Assembly (NCBI RefSeq): GCF_003182095.1
Contig: NZ_QGTJ01000001.1
Location: 310,001-374,000, forward strand
Source: Plasticicumulans acidivorans
GTDB lineage: Bacteria; Pseudomonadota; Gammaproteobacteria; Competibacterales; Competibacteraceae
DNA: 64,000 nt
Reading direction: 5' to 3'
The notes below the pieces were generated by a model. It did not search any database, was not told the DNA's origin, and saw only the letters and a program-made list of their open reading frames with translations. A program made the position numbers and the translations under genes. Position 1 is the first letter of the stretch; each line of letters begins with the position of its first letter. Positions 47,994-58,394 of the stretch are shown here, one piece after another.

Positions 47994-48455
47994 CTACAGT
48001 GAACGCGCCATCACCAGCGCATCTTCGCGCCCGCCGGCGGCCGGGTAATAGCCGCGACGCTGACCGATTTCACCAAGCCCTTCCGACAGGTACAGCGCGA
48101 TCGCGTGGATGTTCGACGGCCGCACTTCGAGGAACATCATGTCGGCACCGAGCTCGCGCGAGCTGGCCATGACATGGCGCAGCAGGCGGCGGCCAACCCC
48201 CTGGCTCTGCCGGTGCGGGGCGACGGCAAGATTGAGCAGATGCATCTCACCGACGGCAACGCTGGTCATCGCGTAGGCGGCCAGCACACCGCCGATCTCC
48301 CAGACGTAACCGTGGTAGGCACTTTTCAGGCAGTCACGGAAGATCGCCGCCGTCCACGGAAACGGATAGGCGGCCAGCTCGACCACCATGACCGCCGGAA
48401 TGTCGTCCACCGTCATCGCCCGGACTTCGGCGATCAGCTCCCCGCTCGTACTCAT
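47994..48455 (-). CDS. rimI: Ribosomal protein bS18-alanine N-acetyltransferase
   Basis: 153 residues. GNAT fold with acetyl-CoA loop QSQGVGRRLLRHVM, MTVDDIPAVMVVELAAYPFPW at the N-terminus, HLLNLAVAP, FLEVRPSNIHAIALYLSEGL and a C-terminal RRGYYPAAGGREDALVM. It acetylates the N-terminal Ala of ribosomal protein S18. The start ATG overlaps the udg stop by 4 bases, so it is the last gene of the leftward pssA-leuA-udg-rimI group. Converges with the J-domain gene. Confidence 0.93.
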   Translation of the reverse strand: MSTSGELIAEVRAMTVDDIPAVMVVELAAYPFPWTAAIFRDCLKSAYHGYVWEIGGVLAAYAMTSVAVGEMHLLNLAVAPHRQSQGVGRRLLRHVMASSRELGADMMFLEVRPSNIHAIALYLSEGLGEIGQRRGYYPAAGGREDALVMARSL

Positions 48456-49489
48456 CCTGCTTCCTCGTCGCCGGCCGCTGCGGCAAGCGCCAGTTCCAGA
48501 TCGTCCCAGCTCCTGCGCTTCTCGGCCGGCGAGCGCAGCAGATAGGCCGGGTGGTAGGTGACGACCAGCGGCACCTCACCGTAGCGATGCACCCGCCCGC
48601 GCAGCTTGCCGACCGGAGCATCGCTGCCGAGCAGGTTCTGCGCCGAAATGCGTCCGACCGACAGCACCAGTCGCGGGCGCACCAGCGCCAGCTGACGGTC
48701 AAGGAAGGGCTTGCAGGCGACCACCTCGGCCGGCAGCGGATCGCGGTTGTTCGGCGGCCGGCACTTGAGCACGTTGGCGATGAACACGTCATCGCGGCGG
48801 CGACCGACGGCGAACAGCATCTCGTTGAGCAGCTGCCCGGCCTGGCCGACGAAGGGCTCGCCCTGCAGATCCTCGTCGCGCCCCGGCGCCTCGCCGACGA
48901 TCATCCAGGCGGCATCATGCCGGCCGACACCGAACACCGTCTGCCTGCGCGACTCGCACAGCGGGCAGGCCGTGCAGCCGCGCACGGCCTCGGCCAGCTC
49001 ATCCCAGTCCATGCGCGCGATGCGCGCCCGCCGGTCATCGATCGGCGCCGCGCCGGCGGACACCGGCCCGGCGTCGACATCTCCGGCGAAGGCCGCATCG
49101 TCGAAGTCAGCCGCGGCGCCGAGGTAGGCGTAATCCGCGTCGGCATCGGGCGGCGCGAACGGCGCCCAGTCATCGCTGGCGATGTCCCCGCCGGCGTCCG
49201 TCGGCATGTCGGCTGCAACGGGGGGTTCGGCCGACCCGGCGACCGCCTCAACCGCGCTGGCAACAGGCGGCGTCACCTGCGCCATCACCACCGGCACGGC
49301 CGGCACCGGCATTTCTATGCTTACGGCCTCGGCCGCCGATGCGGCGGCAGGACTGTCGGCAACCGTCGCCGCAACCTGCAGCGCATCCGGCTCTGCCGCC
49401 GGTGCAGTCGCGCTGCCGGCCAGCGGCCGCCGCGCCAGCCACAGCGGAATACCGAGCGCTTCGAGGTAACGGCGATGACGCTCGCTCAC
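48452..49489 (-). CDS. udg: Uracil-DNA glycosylase, family 4 (Fe-S) type
   Basis: 345 residues, GTG start overlapping rimI at its 3' end. The catalytic domain starts near residue 165: CTACPLCESRRQTVFGVG with the first cluster Cys, MIVGEAPGRDEDLQGEPFVG, AGQLLNEML, NVLKCRPPNNRDP and ACKPFLDRQL (further Cys), VTYHPAYLLRSP near the end. It removes uracil from DNA. The N-terminal 160 residues are Ala/Val/Pro/Asp-rich low complexity, as often seen in proteobacterial homologues with a DnaE-interacting tail. A start later than 49489 cannot be excluded. Confidence 0.9.
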   Translation of the reverse strand: MSERHRRYLEALGIPLWLARRPLAGSATAPAAEPDALQVAATVADSPAAASAAEAVSIEMPVPAVPVVMAQVTPPVASAVEAVAGSAEPPVAADMPTDAGGDIASDDWAPFAPPDADADYAYLGAAADFDDAAFAGDVDAGPVSAGAAPIDDRRARIARMDWDELAEAVRGCTACPLCESRRQTVFGVGRHDAAWMIVGEAPGRDEDLQGEPFVGQAGQLLNEMLFAVGRRRDDVFIANVLKCRPPNNRDPLPAEVVACKPFLDRQLALVRPRLVLSVGRISAQNLLGSDAPVGKLRGRVHRYGEVPLVVTYHPAYLLRSPAEKRRSWDDLELALAAAAGDEEAG

Positions 49490-49492
49490 GGC

Positions 49493-51040
49493 TCAGACGT
49501 TACCCAGCTGCGGATGCGCCCGCTCGGCCGGAGCGATGATCTTGTTCAACGCGTTGACGAAGGCTTTCGCCGAGGCGATGACGATGTCGGTATCGGCCCC
49601 CTGGCCGTTGACGATGCGTCCGGCCTTCTCGACGCGCACCGTGACCTCGCCCTGCGCGTCGGTGCCGCCGGTGATGGCGTTGACCGAGTAGAGCTTGAGC
49701 TCGGCGCCGACGTTGAGGATCTGCTCGATCGCCTTGAACGCCGCATCGACCGGGCCGCTGCCGCTCGCCGTCGCCTTCATCTCGGCGCCGTCGACGCTCA
49801 GCACCACCTCGGCGGCCGGCGTTTCGCCGGTTTCGGAGGTCACCTGCAGGTAGACCAGCTTGGCGCGCTCCTGCGCCGTCGCGGCGCTGGTCTCGCTGAC
49901 CAGCGCCTGCAGATCCTCGTCGAAGATCTCGTGCTTTTTGTCGGCCAAGGTCTTGAAGCGGGCGAAGGCGGCATTGAGTTCTTCGTCGGAGGCGAAGCTC
50001 ACGCCCAGCTCCTCCAGCCGCGAGCGGAATGCGCTGCGCCCGGAATGCTTGCCGAGCACCATGCGGTTGGCCGTCCAGCCGACGTCCTCGGCACGCATGA
50101 TTTCGTAGGTCTCGCGGTGCTTGAGCACGCCGTCCTGATGGATGCCGGACTCGTGGGCGAAGGCGTTGGCACCGACGATGGCCTTGTTCGGCTGCACCGG
50201 GAAGCCGGTGATCGTCGATACCAGCCGCGAGGCCGGCACGATCTGCGTGGTGTCGATGCGCGTGTCGCAGGCGAACAGGTCGCGGCGCGTGCGCACGGCC
50301 ATGACGATCTCTTCCAGCGCGGCGTTGCCGGCGCGCTCGCCGAGGCCGTTGATCGTGCACTCAACCTGACGCGCACCGGCGCGCACCGCCGCCAGCGAGT
50401 TGGCGACGGCGAGACCGAGGTCGTTGTGACAGTGCACCGAGAACACCGCCCGGTCGGCATTCGGTACCCGCTGCAGCAGCGCGCCGATGGTCGCAGCGAA
50501 CTGTTCGGGCACGTTGTAGCCGACGGTGTCCGGAATGTTGATGGTGCGCGCACCAGCAGCGATGACCGCCTCGGTGATGCGGCAGAGGAAGTCGATCTCC
50601 GAGCGCCCGGCGTCCTCGGCGGAGAACTCGACGTCGTCGGTCCACTGCCGCGCGCGCTTGACCGCCGCCACCGCCGCTTCGATGACCGCCTCGGGCTCCA
50701 TGCGCAGCTTCATCTGCATGTGGATCGGGCTGGTGGCGATGAAGGTGTGGATACGCGCCCGCGCGGCGTCTTTCAGCGCCTCGGCACAGCGGTCGATATC
50801 GGCGAAGGTCGCGCGGCTGAGGCCGGCGACGGTGGATTCCTTCACCGCCCGCGCCACTGCCTGCACCGACTCGAAGTCACCGGTGCTGGCCATCGGAAAG
50901 CCGGCCTCGATGACATCCACGCGCATCTTCTCCAGCACCTTGGCGATGCGCACTTTTTCCTCGCGCGTCATCGAGGCGCCGGGGCTCTGTTCGCCGTCGC
51001 GCAGCGTGGTATCGAAAACGATCAGCGTGTCTTGGCTCAT
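49493..51040 (-). CDS. leuA: 2-isopropylmalate synthase
   Basis: 515 residues, CGGAG upstream of the ATG at 51040. It condenses acetyl-CoA with 2-oxoisovalerate, the first step of leucine synthesis. Visible: [17 protein letters not shown] at the N-terminus, [17 protein letters not shown] with the metal-binding Hx[43 protein letters not shown], and a C-terminal regulatory domain (residues ~390-515) where leucine normally inhibits. Adjacent to pssA in the same direction, a common betaproteobacterial arrangement. Confidence 0.97.
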   Translation of the reverse strand: MSQDTLIVFDTTLRDGEQSPGASMTREEKVRIAKVLEKMRVDVIEAGFPMASTGDFESVQAVARAVKESTVAGLSRATFADIDRCAEALKDAARARIHTFIATSPIHMQMKLRMEPEAVIEAAVAAVKRARQWTDDVEFSAEDAGRSEIDFLCRITEAVIAAGARTINIPDTVGYNVPEQFAATIGALLQRVPNADRAVFSVHCHNDLGLAVANSLAAVRAGARQVECTINGLGERAGNAALEEIVMAVRTRRDLFACDTRIDTTQIVPASRLVSTITGFPVQPNKAIVGANAFAHESGIHQDGVLKHRETYEIMRAEDVGWTANRMVLGKHSGRSAFRSRLEELGVSFASDEELNAAFARFKTLADKKHEIFDEDLQALVSETSAATAQERAKLVYLQVTSETGETPAAEVVLSVDGAEMKATASGSGPVDAAFKAIEQILNVGAELKLYSVNAITGGTDAQGEVTVRVEKAGRIVNGQGADTDIVIASAKAFVNALNKIIAPAERAHPQLGNV

Positions 51041-51215
51041 GGCTGAAAACTCCGAAGCGGAACGCCGCGCCAGCGGGCGGCGTCCTGCGAGGTGAATGGG
51101 GCGTGCGCCTCGGCGTCCGCACCGGCCTGCGGGCAGGCAACGGCCGGTGAACTGCGGGGTTCGCGCACTATAGGAAAGCCCCCTGCACGCCGCCAGCGTG
51201 CGGGATGCGCCGGCC

Positions 51216-52070
51216 TCAGCCGGGCTCGCCGCCGCGCCGGCGGCGCACGCGTGCGCGCCAGCGCACGATCGACAGCGTCGGCCCGGACAGCGTGTAGATC
51301 AGGAAGCCACCGAACAGCGCCATCGGCGCCTGCAGATTGATCAGTGCAAACGCCAGCACCATGACGATGACGACGACGAACGGTACCTTGCCGCGCAGGT
51401 CGACCTTCTTGAAGCTGTGGAACAGGAAATTGCTAACCATCAGCAGGCCGGCCCCCAGCGTCAGCACGAACGCCGGCAGGGTGAAGGCTGCCGGAGCGAC
51501 GCCCTGATCGGCGCCGACCCAGACCAGCCCCATCGTCACGGCCGCCGCCGACGGACTGGGCAGACCAAGGAAGTAGCGTTTATCGGCACTGCCGACCTGC
51601 GTGTTGAAGCGCGCCAGGCGCAACGCAGCGCCGGCGGCGTAGACGAAGGCGGCCAGCCAGCCAAGCTTGCCCATGCCGGACAGCACCCACTGATACATGA
51701 TCAGCGCCGGCGCGACGCCGAAGGAGACCATGTCGGCCAGACTGTCGTACTGCACGCCAAATTCGGTTTCGGTGTGGGTCAGGCGCGCGACGCGGCCGTC
51801 GAGGCCATCGAGCACCATCGCCACGAACACCGCGACCGCGGCGGCTTCGAAACGGCCGTTCATCGCCGCAACGGTGCCGTAGAAGCCGGCAAACAGCGCC
51901 GCAGTGGTGAACAGGTTGGGTAACAGGTAGATGCCGCGCGGGCGTCGTGCTTCCGGGGTCTTCGCTTCGGGCGTCTCGATGTTCACGGTACGATCCGGTG
52001 GGGTGCCGGTCCGCGCCGGCTGCCGTGGCGGAGCGACAGCGCAGGACTGAGGCGGAAACCGGCGGGGCAT
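51216..52070 (-). CDS. pssA: CDP-diacylglycerol--serine O-phosphatidyltransferase
   Basis: Up to 284 residues. It makes phosphatidylserine, the precursor of phosphatidylethanolamine, in the inner membrane. CDP-alcohol phosphotransferase motif: [20 protein letters not shown] then [11 protein letters not shown]. About six to eight hydrophobic helices. The first ~28 residues are Pro/Arg-rich; a GTG start at 51986 is possible, leaving [20 protein letters not shown] near the N-terminus as in homologues. Upstream of leuA on the same strand with a 175-base gap. Confidence 0.93.
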   Translation of the reverse strand: MPRRFPPQSCAVAPPRQPARTGTPPDRTVNIETPEAKTPEARRPRGIYLLPNLFTTAALFAGFYGTVAAMNGRFEAAAVAVFVAMVLDGLDGRVARLTHTETEFGVQYDSLADMVSFGVAPALIMYQWVLSGMGKLGWLAAFVYAAGAALRLARFNTQVGSADKRYFLGLPSPSAAAVTMGLVWVGADQGVAPAAFTLPAFVLTLGAGLLMVSNFLFHSFKKVDLRGKVPFVVVIVMVLAFALINLQAPMALFGGFLIYTLSGPTLSIVRWRARVRRRRGGEPG

Positions 52071-52194
52071 CGCATATTGCGTGCCGCTACCGGCGGGAGG
52101 CCGCGCATTATCGCCCCGCGCCAGCGCCAGGCGCCAGCCCGACGCCGAACGGACAGCACTTGCCGCATGCCGGGCATGTGCGCACCATCAGCCG

Positions 52195-52692
52195 ATGACC
52201 ACCCCCCTGTACACGCTCGATGCTGTCGCGACCCTGCGGTCGCTGCCGGCAGCCCATGCCCTGACACTGCGCCAAGTCTTCATGCGGTGCCTCGAAAGCC
52301 CCCTGCCGGCGCCTCTGCCCGCCCGTCGCGAATGCCTGCTCATGGCCGGAACCTGGGCGCTGTGCCTGCATCCGCACGGCGCACGCACGATGCTGCTGCT
52401 GATCCTGCCCGCGGCGCTGTCACTGCCGCAGATCGAGGCCCGGCTGCTGGCTTTTCATCAGGATGATCTCGGCTTTCGCGTGCCGGATGCAGTGCTTGAG
52501 CGTCTGCTCACCGGCGTACCGGCCGTGCGCGCGTGGCGTGAACTGCGGGCGATGCCTCTGGAGCGTCTGGCAGCCGCCTGCCGGATCACGCCGGCCGGCC
52601 TGCGCGCCATCGAAGCCGGTGAGCGCCCGTCAACACGACGCGAAACGACCCGCATCGCCGAAATTCTCGGCCTGCCGCAGCAGGCGCTGTAG
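52195..52692 (+). CDS. HTH-domain protein (XRE-like), unknown function
   Basis: 165 residues, ATG at 52195 after a divergent gap from pssA. The first ~100 residues are a helical, hydrophobic-rich domain (TLRQVFMRCLESPLP, MAGTWALCLHPHGARTMLLL) without a recognised family. The C-terminal part (LERLAAACRITPAGLRAIEA, GERPSTRRETTRIAEILGL) has the helix-turn-helix layout of XRE-family DNA-binding domains. A small transcriptional regulator is the likely role; target unknown. It converges with livF across the terminator. Confidence 0.65.
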   Translation: MTTPLYTLDAVATLRSLPAAHALTLRQVFMRCLESPLPAPLPARRECLLMAGTWALCLHPHGARTMLLLILPAALSLPQIEARLLAFHQDDLGFRVPDAVLERLLTGVPAVRAWRELRAMPLERLAAACRITPAGLRAIEAGERPSTRRETTRIAEILGLPQQAL

Positions 52693-52710
52693 GCAGCGCT
52701 CATGCAGGCG

Positions 52711-52741
52711 AAAAAAAAGCCAGCTCGATGTTCGAGCTGGC
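52711..52741 (-). terminator. Intrinsic terminator of the liv operon
   Basis: Read leftwards: the 10-bp stem GCCAGCTCGA / TCGAGCTGGC (arms 52719-52728 and 52732-52741, 3-base loop) is followed by eight T residues (AAAAAAAA at 52711-52718 on the given strand). It is about 180 bases beyond the livF stop and in the correct orientation for that operon. It ends 27-49 bases downstream of the rightward HTH gene, but on that strand the T-run is missing, so termination there is weaker. Confidence 0.9.
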
Positions 52742-52774
52742 CAAAAACAACCACCAAAGGAGGATTGGAGGAGA

Positions 52775-52791
52775 AACATCCATTGGATGTT
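52775..52791. repeat. Short palindrome AACATCCA-T-TGGATGTT
   Basis: A perfect 8-base-arm dyad in the 180-base gap between the liv terminator and livF. A second small dyad, TTTTCAC-N5-GTGAAAA, is at about 52858-52876. Operator or RNA-processing site possible; no evidence for either. Confidence 0.4.
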
Positions 52792-52921
52792 GCGACGCAG
52801 TCTGAGCATGTTGCAGTGACACGACAAACGACGCTTTCTCATCCGAACCCTCAGTTTTTTTCACAATTCGTGAAAACGACGAGATTGATAATTCGCAGTG
52901 CGGACTATCGGACCGCTCTTT

Positions 52922-53638
52922 TCAACCGCCGAGATAGGCTTTGCGGATATCTGCATTGGCGAGCAGCGCCGAACCTGTGTCGCTCATCACAATCCGGCCA
53001 TTTTCAATGACATAACCGCGATCAGCGAGCGCCAGCGCACGGTGCGCATTCTGCTCGACCAGGAACACGGTGACCCCCTCGTCGCGAATCTCCTGCACGA
53101 TCTGAAAGATCTGCGCGATGATCAGCGGCGCCAGCCCCAGCGAAGGCTCGTCGAGCAGCAGCAGGCGCGGCCGGCTCATCAGCGCCCGACCGATTGCCAG
53201 CATCTGCTGCTCACCGCCCGACATCGTGCCGGCGCGCTGTGCGCTGCGCTCACGCAGCCGCGGGAACAGCGTGAACACCCGCTCCAGATCCTCCTCGATA
53301 CGCTCGGCATCCGAAAAGAAGCCGCCCATCTGCAGGTTCTCAAGCACGCTCAGGCCCGGGAATACACGTCGCCCCTCGGGGGAAACGGCGATGCCACCCT
53401 GCATGATCAAGTGGGTTTCGCGCTGCGTGATGTCCTCGCCTTCGAAGCGGATCGTGCCGCTGGCCGCACGCGGACTGCCGCACAGCGTCATCAGCAGGGT
53501 GGTCTTGCCGGCGCCGTTGGCACCGATCAGCGTGACGATCTCGCCGCGATTGACGGTCAGCGACACGCCTTTCAGGGCTTCGATCTTGCCGTAGAAGGTA
53601 TGGACGTTCTCGAAGCTCAGCATCGGTTCGCTCATCAC
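52922..53638 (-). CDS. livF: Branched-chain amino acid ABC transporter ATP-binding protein
   Basis: 238 residues. Walker A GANGAGKT, Q-loop region, signature SGGEQQMLAIGRALM, Walker B LLLLDEPSLGLAP and switch-His in LVEQNAHRAL. LivF with LivG energises uptake of leucine/isoleucine/valine or related amides and ureas. Start overlaps the livG stop (ATGA). Last gene of the leftward operon, followed by the intrinsic terminator. Confidence 0.95.
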   Translation of the reverse strand: MMSEPMLSFENVHTFYGKIEALKGVSLTVNRGEIVTLIGANGAGKTTLLMTLCGSPRAASGTIRFEGEDITQRETHLIMQGGIAVSPEGRRVFPGLSVLENLQMGGFFSDAERIEEDLERVFTLFPRLRERSAQRAGTMSGGEQQMLAIGRALMSRPRLLLLDEPSLGLAPLIIAQIFQIVQEIRDEGVTVFLVEQNAHRALALADRGYVIENGRIVMSDTGSALLANADIRKAYLGG

Positions 53639-54402
53639 TCTTCTCCGAGATAGGCCTTGATGACGCGCGGATTGCTGCGCACTTCGGCCGGCGTGCCGAT
53701 GCCGATCGGGCGGCCGTATTCCATCACCAGGATGCGGTCGGAAATCTCCATCACCAGACTCATATCGTGTTCGATCAGCAGCACGGCGACGTCATGCTGA
53801 TCGCGCAGTTCGCGGATCAGCAGGTCGAGTTCGTGCGTCTCCTGCGGATTGAGGCCGGCCGCCGGCTCGTCGAGCAGCAGCAGCCGCGGCTGCGTGATCA
53901 TGCAGCGAGCGATTTCGAGGCGCCGCTGCTGGCCGTAAGCGAGATTGCCGGCTTCGCGGTTGGCGTATTCGCGCAGCCCGACTTTCTCCAGCCAGTAGGC
54001 CGCACGTTCCAGCGCATCGCGCTCGGCACGGCGAAAGCGCGGCAGCATGAACAGGCCGCTGAACCAGTTGGTGTCGAGCTGCGCGTGCTGCGCCACCAGC
54101 AGGTTTTCGACCGCCGTCATCGTGCGAAACAGGCGGATGTTCTGGAAGGTGCGCACGATGCCGGCACGGGCGATGCGATGCCCCGGCTGGCCGGTGATGG
54201 CTCTCGCATCGAGGCGGATTTCGCCGGCCGTCGGCCGGTAGAAACCGCTGACACAGTTGAACACCGTGGTCTTGCCGGCACCGTTGGGGCCGATGATGGC
54301 GAAGATCTCGCCGGGATTGACCTGGAACTCGATACCGTCGACGGCGAGCAGACCACCGAAGCGCATCTGCAGGCCGGATACCGTCAGCAGCGGCGACTTC
54401 AT
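53635..54402 (-). CDS. livG: Branched-chain amino acid ABC transporter ATP-binding protein
   Basis: 255 residues. Walker [29 protein letters not shown] typical of LivG, signature [15 protein letters not shown], Walker [14 protein letters not shown] and [16 protein letters not shown]. Partner of LivF on the cytoplasmic face of the LivHM permease. Overlaps livM and livF by 4 bases at either end, indicating translational coupling. Confidence 0.95.
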   Translation of the reverse strand: MKSPLLTVSGLQMRFGGLLAVDGIEFQVNPGEIFAIIGPNGAGKTTVFNCVSGFYRPTAGEIRLDARAITGQPGHRIARAGIVRTFQNIRLFRTMTAVENLLVAQHAQLDTNWFSGLFMLPRFRRAERDALERAAYWLEKVGLREYANREAGNLAYGQQRRLEIARCMITQPRLLLLDEPAAGLNPQETHELDLLIRELRDQHDVAVLLIEHDMSLVMEISDRILVMEYGRPIGIGTPAEVRSNPRVIKAYLGEE

Positions 54403-55646
54403 TGGTGCGCCTCCTCGGCCGTCGGCAGTTCGAGGCGTGGCCGGGTCGCCGGCATCAGGCCCTGCGGGCGCCAGATCATCATCAGCACCATCACCAGACC
54501 GAAAATCAGCATGCGATATTCGGAGAAGCTGCGCGCCAGCTCCGGCAGCACGGTCAGCAGGAGCGCAGCGAGGATCACGCCGATCTGCGAGCCCATGCCA
54601 CCGAGCACGACGATCGCCAGCACGACCGCAGATTCAATAAATGTGAACGACTCCGGTGTGATCGTGCCCAGCCGCGAAGCGTAGAAAGCACCGGCCAGCC
54701 CGGCGAAACAGGCACCGAGCGCGAACGCGGAGAGCTTGATCAGCGTCGGGTTCAGACCGAGCGAGCGACAGGCGATCTCATCCTCGCGCAGCGCCTCCCA
54801 GGCACGACCGACCGGCATGCGCACCAGACGGTTGATGATGAACAGCGTCAGGATCACCAGCAGCAGCGCAATCAGATACAGCGCGATCACCGCATACAGC
54901 GAATCGAATGGGATGCCGAAGAACTCATGCAGCGTGGTGCCGCCGGGACTGGCGCGCCGGTTCAGTTCGAGGCCGAACACCGTCGGCCGGGCAATGCCGT
55001 TGATGCCGTCGGGACCGTGGGTCAGGCTGTCCCAGTTGTTCAGCACCAGACGGATGATCTCGCCGAAGCCAAGGGTGACGATCGCCAGGTAATCGCCGCG
55101 CAGGCGCAGCACCGGAAAGCCGAGCAGGATGCCGAAGGTCGCAGCGAACAGGCCGCCGATCGGCAGGCAGACCCAGAACGACAGGCCGAAGTACTGCGAC
55201 AGCAGCGCGTAGCTGTAGGCGCCGACGGCGTAGAAAGCGACGTAGCCCAGATCGAGCAGACCGGCGAAGCCGACGACGATGTTCAGGCCGAGCCCGAGCA
55301 TCACGTAGGTCAGTGCATAGGTGGCGACATCGACGGCGCCGCGTGAGGCGACGAACGGGAAGATCAGCGCGGCAACCAGCACGACGGCCAGCCACAGACG
55401 AATATGGCGCGAGAAACTGGCGCTCGACAGCGACACGGTCGGCAGCGCCTGTGTGATGGCGCCAAGCCGCGCCTTCAGATCCAGCAGCTGGGCGACGAAT
55501 ACCAGCAGTACGGCAATGCCCACCGGCCACAGATTGACGACCAGCGTCGTCGACAGGCCGTTGACCACCAGGTGGGCGCCCAGCAGCGGCAGCGTGAGCA
55601 CGGCGGTGAGCAGCGCCGCCATGCACGCAGTCTTCAGAGACTTCAT
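54399..55646 (-). CDS. livM: Branched-chain amino acid ABC transporter permease
   Basis: 415 residues, about ten transmembrane helices. Family features: [40 protein letters not shown], and [20 protein letters not shown], the cytoplasmic EAA-type loop that contacts the ATPase. The N-terminal extension of about 85 residues with two helices is normal for LivM. Works with LivH. Confidence 0.95.
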   Translation of the reverse strand: MKSLKTACMAALLTAVLTLPLLGAHLVVNGLSTTLVVNLWPVGIAVLLVFVAQLLDLKARLGAITQALPTVSLSSASFSRHIRLWLAVVLVAALIFPFVASRGAVDVATYALTYVMLGLGLNIVVGFAGLLDLGYVAFYAVGAYSYALLSQYFGLSFWVCLPIGGLFAATFGILLGFPVLRLRGDYLAIVTLGFGEIIRLVLNNWDSLTHGPDGINGIARPTVFGLELNRRASPGGTTLHEFFGIPFDSLYAVIALYLIALLLVILTLFIINRLVRMPVGRAWEALREDEIACRSLGLNPTLIKLSAFALGACFAGLAGAFYASRLGTITPESFTFIESAVVLAIVVLGGMGSQIGVILAALLLTVLPELARSFSEYRMLIFGLVMVLMMIWRPQGLMPATRPRLELPTAEEAHQ

Positions 55647-56575
55647 CAGACTTTCTCCACGTCGGGCGTGCCAAGCAGGCCGGTCGGACGGAACAGCAGG
55701 ATCAGCACCAGCAGGCCGAAGGCGACGACGTCCTTGTATTCGGTCGGCAGGAACGCCGAGGCGAAAGTCTCGGTCAGGCCGAGCAGCACACCGCCGAGCA
55801 TTGCACCGGGAATGCTGCCGATGCCGCCGAGCACCGCGGCGGTGAAGGCCTTGATGCCGGCGACGAAGCCGATGAACGGGTTGATCTTGCCGATCGACAA
55901 GCCGATCAGCACGCCGCCGACCGCGGCGAGGATCGCACCGACGACGAAGGTGAAGCTGATGACGCGGTTGGTATCGATACCGAGCAGATTGGCCATGCCC
56001 ATGTCCTGCGAACAGGCACGGCAGGCGCGGCCCATGCGGGAGCGGCTGATGTAGAGCGTCAGCGCGATCATCAGCGCCAGCGTCGCAAAGATGATCAGCG
56101 CCCGCGTCAGCGACAGGCTGACCGGGAAGCCTTCCACGTCAATTTCAAACAGGTTGCCCGGCAGCAGCGGCGGCACGGAAATATCACGCGCACCCTGACC
56201 GAGCTGGACGTAGTTCTGCAGGAAGATCGACATGCCGATCGCTGAAATCAACGGCACCAGTCGCGGGCTGCCGCGCAGGGGGCGGTAGGCGACGCGCTCG
56301 ACGGTCCAGCCGTAGGCCGCGGTGACCACCACTGCGATGATCAGCGCACCGGAGAGCACCAGGGCCAGCGGCATCGCGCCACTGGCCGCGCCGAGCGCGG
56401 TGATGGTGACGACGCCGACATAGGCGCCGATCATGTAAATCTCGCCGTGCGCGAAATTGATCATGCCGATGATGCCGTAGACCATCGTGTAACCGATCGC
56501 GATCAAGGCATAGATGCTGCCAAGCGACAGGCCGTTGATGACCTGCTGGGCAAGGACGGGGAGTAAATCGTTCAT
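55646..56575 (-). CDS. livH: Branched-chain amino acid ABC transporter permease
   Basis: 309 residues, mostly hydrophobic. Characteristic segments: [59 protein letters not shown] and [20 protein letters not shown]. Forms the membrane channel with LivM. It starts 115 bases after livK, across a stem-loop. Confidence 0.95.
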   Translation of the reverse strand: MNDLLPVLAQQVINGLSLGSIYALIAIGYTMVYGIIGMINFAHGEIYMIGAYVGVVTITALGAASGAMPLALVLSGALIIAVVVTAAYGWTVERVAYRPLRGSPRLVPLISAIGMSIFLQNYVQLGQGARDISVPPLLPGNLFEIDVEGFPVSLSLTRALIIFATLALMIALTLYISRSRMGRACRACSQDMGMANLLGIDTNRVISFTFVVGAILAAVGGVLIGLSIGKINPFIGFVAGIKAFTAAVLGGIGSIPGAMLGGVLLGLTETFASAFLPTEYKDVVAFGLLVLILLFRPTGLLGTPDVEKV

Positions 56576-56603
56576 GCGGGTTCGGACCCCTGAATAAGAC
56601 GAC

Positions 56604-56636
56604 GCCTCCGCCTCCCGAAGCTTGGGCGGCGGAAGC
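56604..56636 (-). promoter_or_regulatory. Intercistronic stem-loop between livK and livH
   Basis: Arms 56604-56616 and 56624-56636 pair at 11 of 13 positions around a 7-base loop. No T-run follows in the leftward direction. Such hairpins after binding-protein genes stabilise the upstream transcript and give more binding protein than permease; that role is inferred. Confidence 0.5.
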
Positions 56637-56690
56637 GTGCGGTCCGCTGCGGGCCGATCCCGGGCCCGACCGGCGGCGAATACGGCTGGA

Positions 56691-57803
56691 TTACTTCACC
56701 GCGGTCTTGCTGGCATCCTTGTGCCACTCGTAAACGACGAACTTGAAGTCCTTGAGGTCGCCGCTGGCGGTAAAGCCGAGTTCACCGATCGGAGTCTTGA
56801 ACGTGTGCTTGCGCATGTAGTCGGCGACCTTGACCGGGTCGGCACCGACCGCCTTGATCGAATCGGCGATGACTTCCACCGCCGCATACGAGGTCAGCAC
56901 GAACGGGCCGCTCGGGTCCTGGCCCTTGTCCTTGAACGCCTTGACCAGCGCGGCATTTTCCGGCTCGGTGGTGAAGTCCTGCGGCAGCGTGACGTAGAGG
57001 CCCTCGACGGCATCGCCGGCGATCGCGTTGAGGTCCTTGTTACCGACGCCCTCCGGGCCCATCCACTTCGCCTGCAGCCCCTGCTCCTTGGCCTGACGCA
57101 GCAGCAGGCCGAGTTCCGGGTGGTAGCCGCCGTAGTAGATCACGTCGGCGCCGGCGGTCTTGAGCTTGGTGATCAGCGCCGAGAAGTCGGTATCGCCCTT
57201 GCTGATGCCTTCGAACATCACCGGCTTGACGCCAGCCGCCATCGCCGTTTCGCGAACCTGCTCGGCGATGCCCTGACCGTAGGACTGCTTGTCGTGGATG
57301 ATCGCCAGCGCCTTCGGCTTGAGGTGCGAGACGATGAACTTACCGGCCGCCGGGCCCTGCTGGCTGTCCTTGCCGATGGTGCGGAACACCATCTTGAAGC
57401 CCTCGGCAGTGATCGCATCATTGGTCGCCGCCGGGCTGACCATCAGCACGTCGTTTTCGTCGTAGATCTTCGCCGCCGGCTTGGTCGCGCCCGAGCACAG
57501 ATGACCGACGACGAACTTGATGCCGTCGTTGACGACCTGATTGGCGACGGTCGGCGACTGCTTGGGTTCGCAGGCGTCGTCCATCTTCACCATCACCAGC
57601 TTGTCACCCTTGATGCCACCCTTGGCGTTGATCTGCTCGATCGCCATCTCGGCACCGATCATCTGCATATCGCCGTACTGAGCGACCGGACCGGTCACCG
57701 GGCCGGCCACGGCAATGCGGATATCAGCGGCGACGGCCTGGCCGGCGACACCGGCAAGCGCGGTGGCAACGGCGATGCCGAGCAGGTTACGGGAAAGTTT
57801 CAT
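56691..57803 (-). CDS. livK: Branched-chain amino acid ABC transporter, periplasmic binding protein
   Basis: 370 residues; the ATG at 57803 follows GAGGAG, a better start than the upstream in-frame codon at 57839. Signal peptide MKLSRNLLGIAVATALAG with a cleavage region near AVAADIRIA. The mature part has the type-I periplasmic fold: AGPVTGPVAQYGDMQMIGAE, MDDACEPKQSPTVANQVVND, GHLCSGATKPAAKIYDEND, SPAATNDAITAEGF. It captures Leu/Ile/Val (or related amino acids) and is the first gene of the leftward liv operon. Confidence 0.95.
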   Translation of the reverse strand: MKLSRNLLGIAVATALAGVAGQAVAADIRIAVAGPVTGPVAQYGDMQMIGAEMAIEQINAKGGIKGDKLVMVKMDDACEPKQSPTVANQVVNDGIKFVVGHLCSGATKPAAKIYDENDVLMVSPAATNDAITAEGFKMVFRTIGKDSQQGPAAGKFIVSHLKPKALAIIHDKQSYGQGIAEQVRETAMAAGVKPVMFEGISKGDTDFSALITKLKTAGADVIYYGGYHPELGLLLRQAKEQGLQAKWMGPEGVGNKDLNAIAGDAVEGLYVTLPQDFTTEPENAALVKAFKDKGQDPSGPFVLTSYAAVEVIADSIKAVGADPVKVADYMRKHTFKTPIGELGFTASGDLKDFKFVVYEWHKDASKTAVK

Positions 57804-57992
57804 GCATTCGCTCCTCGTTTGGACGTTCCGACGGGACAAGCATGCGCCTGTGGCGCAGCGGTCAACGGGCCGACTGGCGGCACTGGAAATGGGCGAAGCT
57901 TGGTACCAATACCCGCCTCGCTCAACCGGCGGCCGGCCCCGTGCACACGCTCAATGGAAATACTGCGTGACGTGAGCACGCCTTGACCGATG

Positions 57993-58316
57993 TCAGCCGA
58001 AGCTGCACAGGTACTCGCACAGGCCTTCAGCGACGCTGATTTCGAACTGGGAATCGCCGGGAACATGGAAGGTTTCCCCGGTCGCGTACTCCTGCCATTC
58101 CGTCTCGCCGGCAATGCGTACACTGCATTTTCCGGCCACGATATCCATGCGCTCCGGTGCGGCGGTACCGAAGACGTACTCACCGGGACGAATCAAGCCG
58201 AGCGTTTGTTTTTCGCCATTCGCATGCTGCAGCACATGGCTGATGACGTTGCCATCGAAATAGACATTGGCCTTGCACAGCACGCTGACCGCATCGATCT
58301 GGGTCGGAATCGGCAT
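57993..58316 (-). CDS. ppnP: Pyrimidine/purine nucleoside phosphorylase
   Basis: 107 residues, the whole UPF0345/DUF1255 cupin. KANVYFDGNVISHVLQHANG, KQTLGLIRPGEYVFGTAAPE and ATGETFHVPGDSQFEISV are typical. Members phosphorolyse several nucleosides to the base and ribose 1-phosphate. Single gene; spaced from the GGDEF/EAL gene by 78 bases and divergent from nothing. Confidence 0.93.
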   Translation of the reverse strand: MPIPTQIDAVSVLCKANVYFDGNVISHVLQHANGEKQTLGLIRPGEYVFGTAAPERMDIVAGKCSVRIAGETEWQEYATGETFHVPGDSQFEISVAEGLCEYLCSFG

Positions 58317-58394
58317 GAATTTACTCCTGAGGGACGGGCGGACTCACACGCACAAGCGGAGCAGCATCGCCCGCAATGTGCTCGCGCGCGGAGC

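Noticed and set aside
48551..51046. 831-residue rightward frame
   Set aside because: Antisense to udg and leuA, both with clear family motifs; His/Arg/Gly-rich composition typical of shadow frames in GC-rich DNA.
52702..53010. 102-residue rightward frame across the liv terminator
   Set aside because: Begins inside a terminator hairpin and runs into antisense livF; no family likeness.
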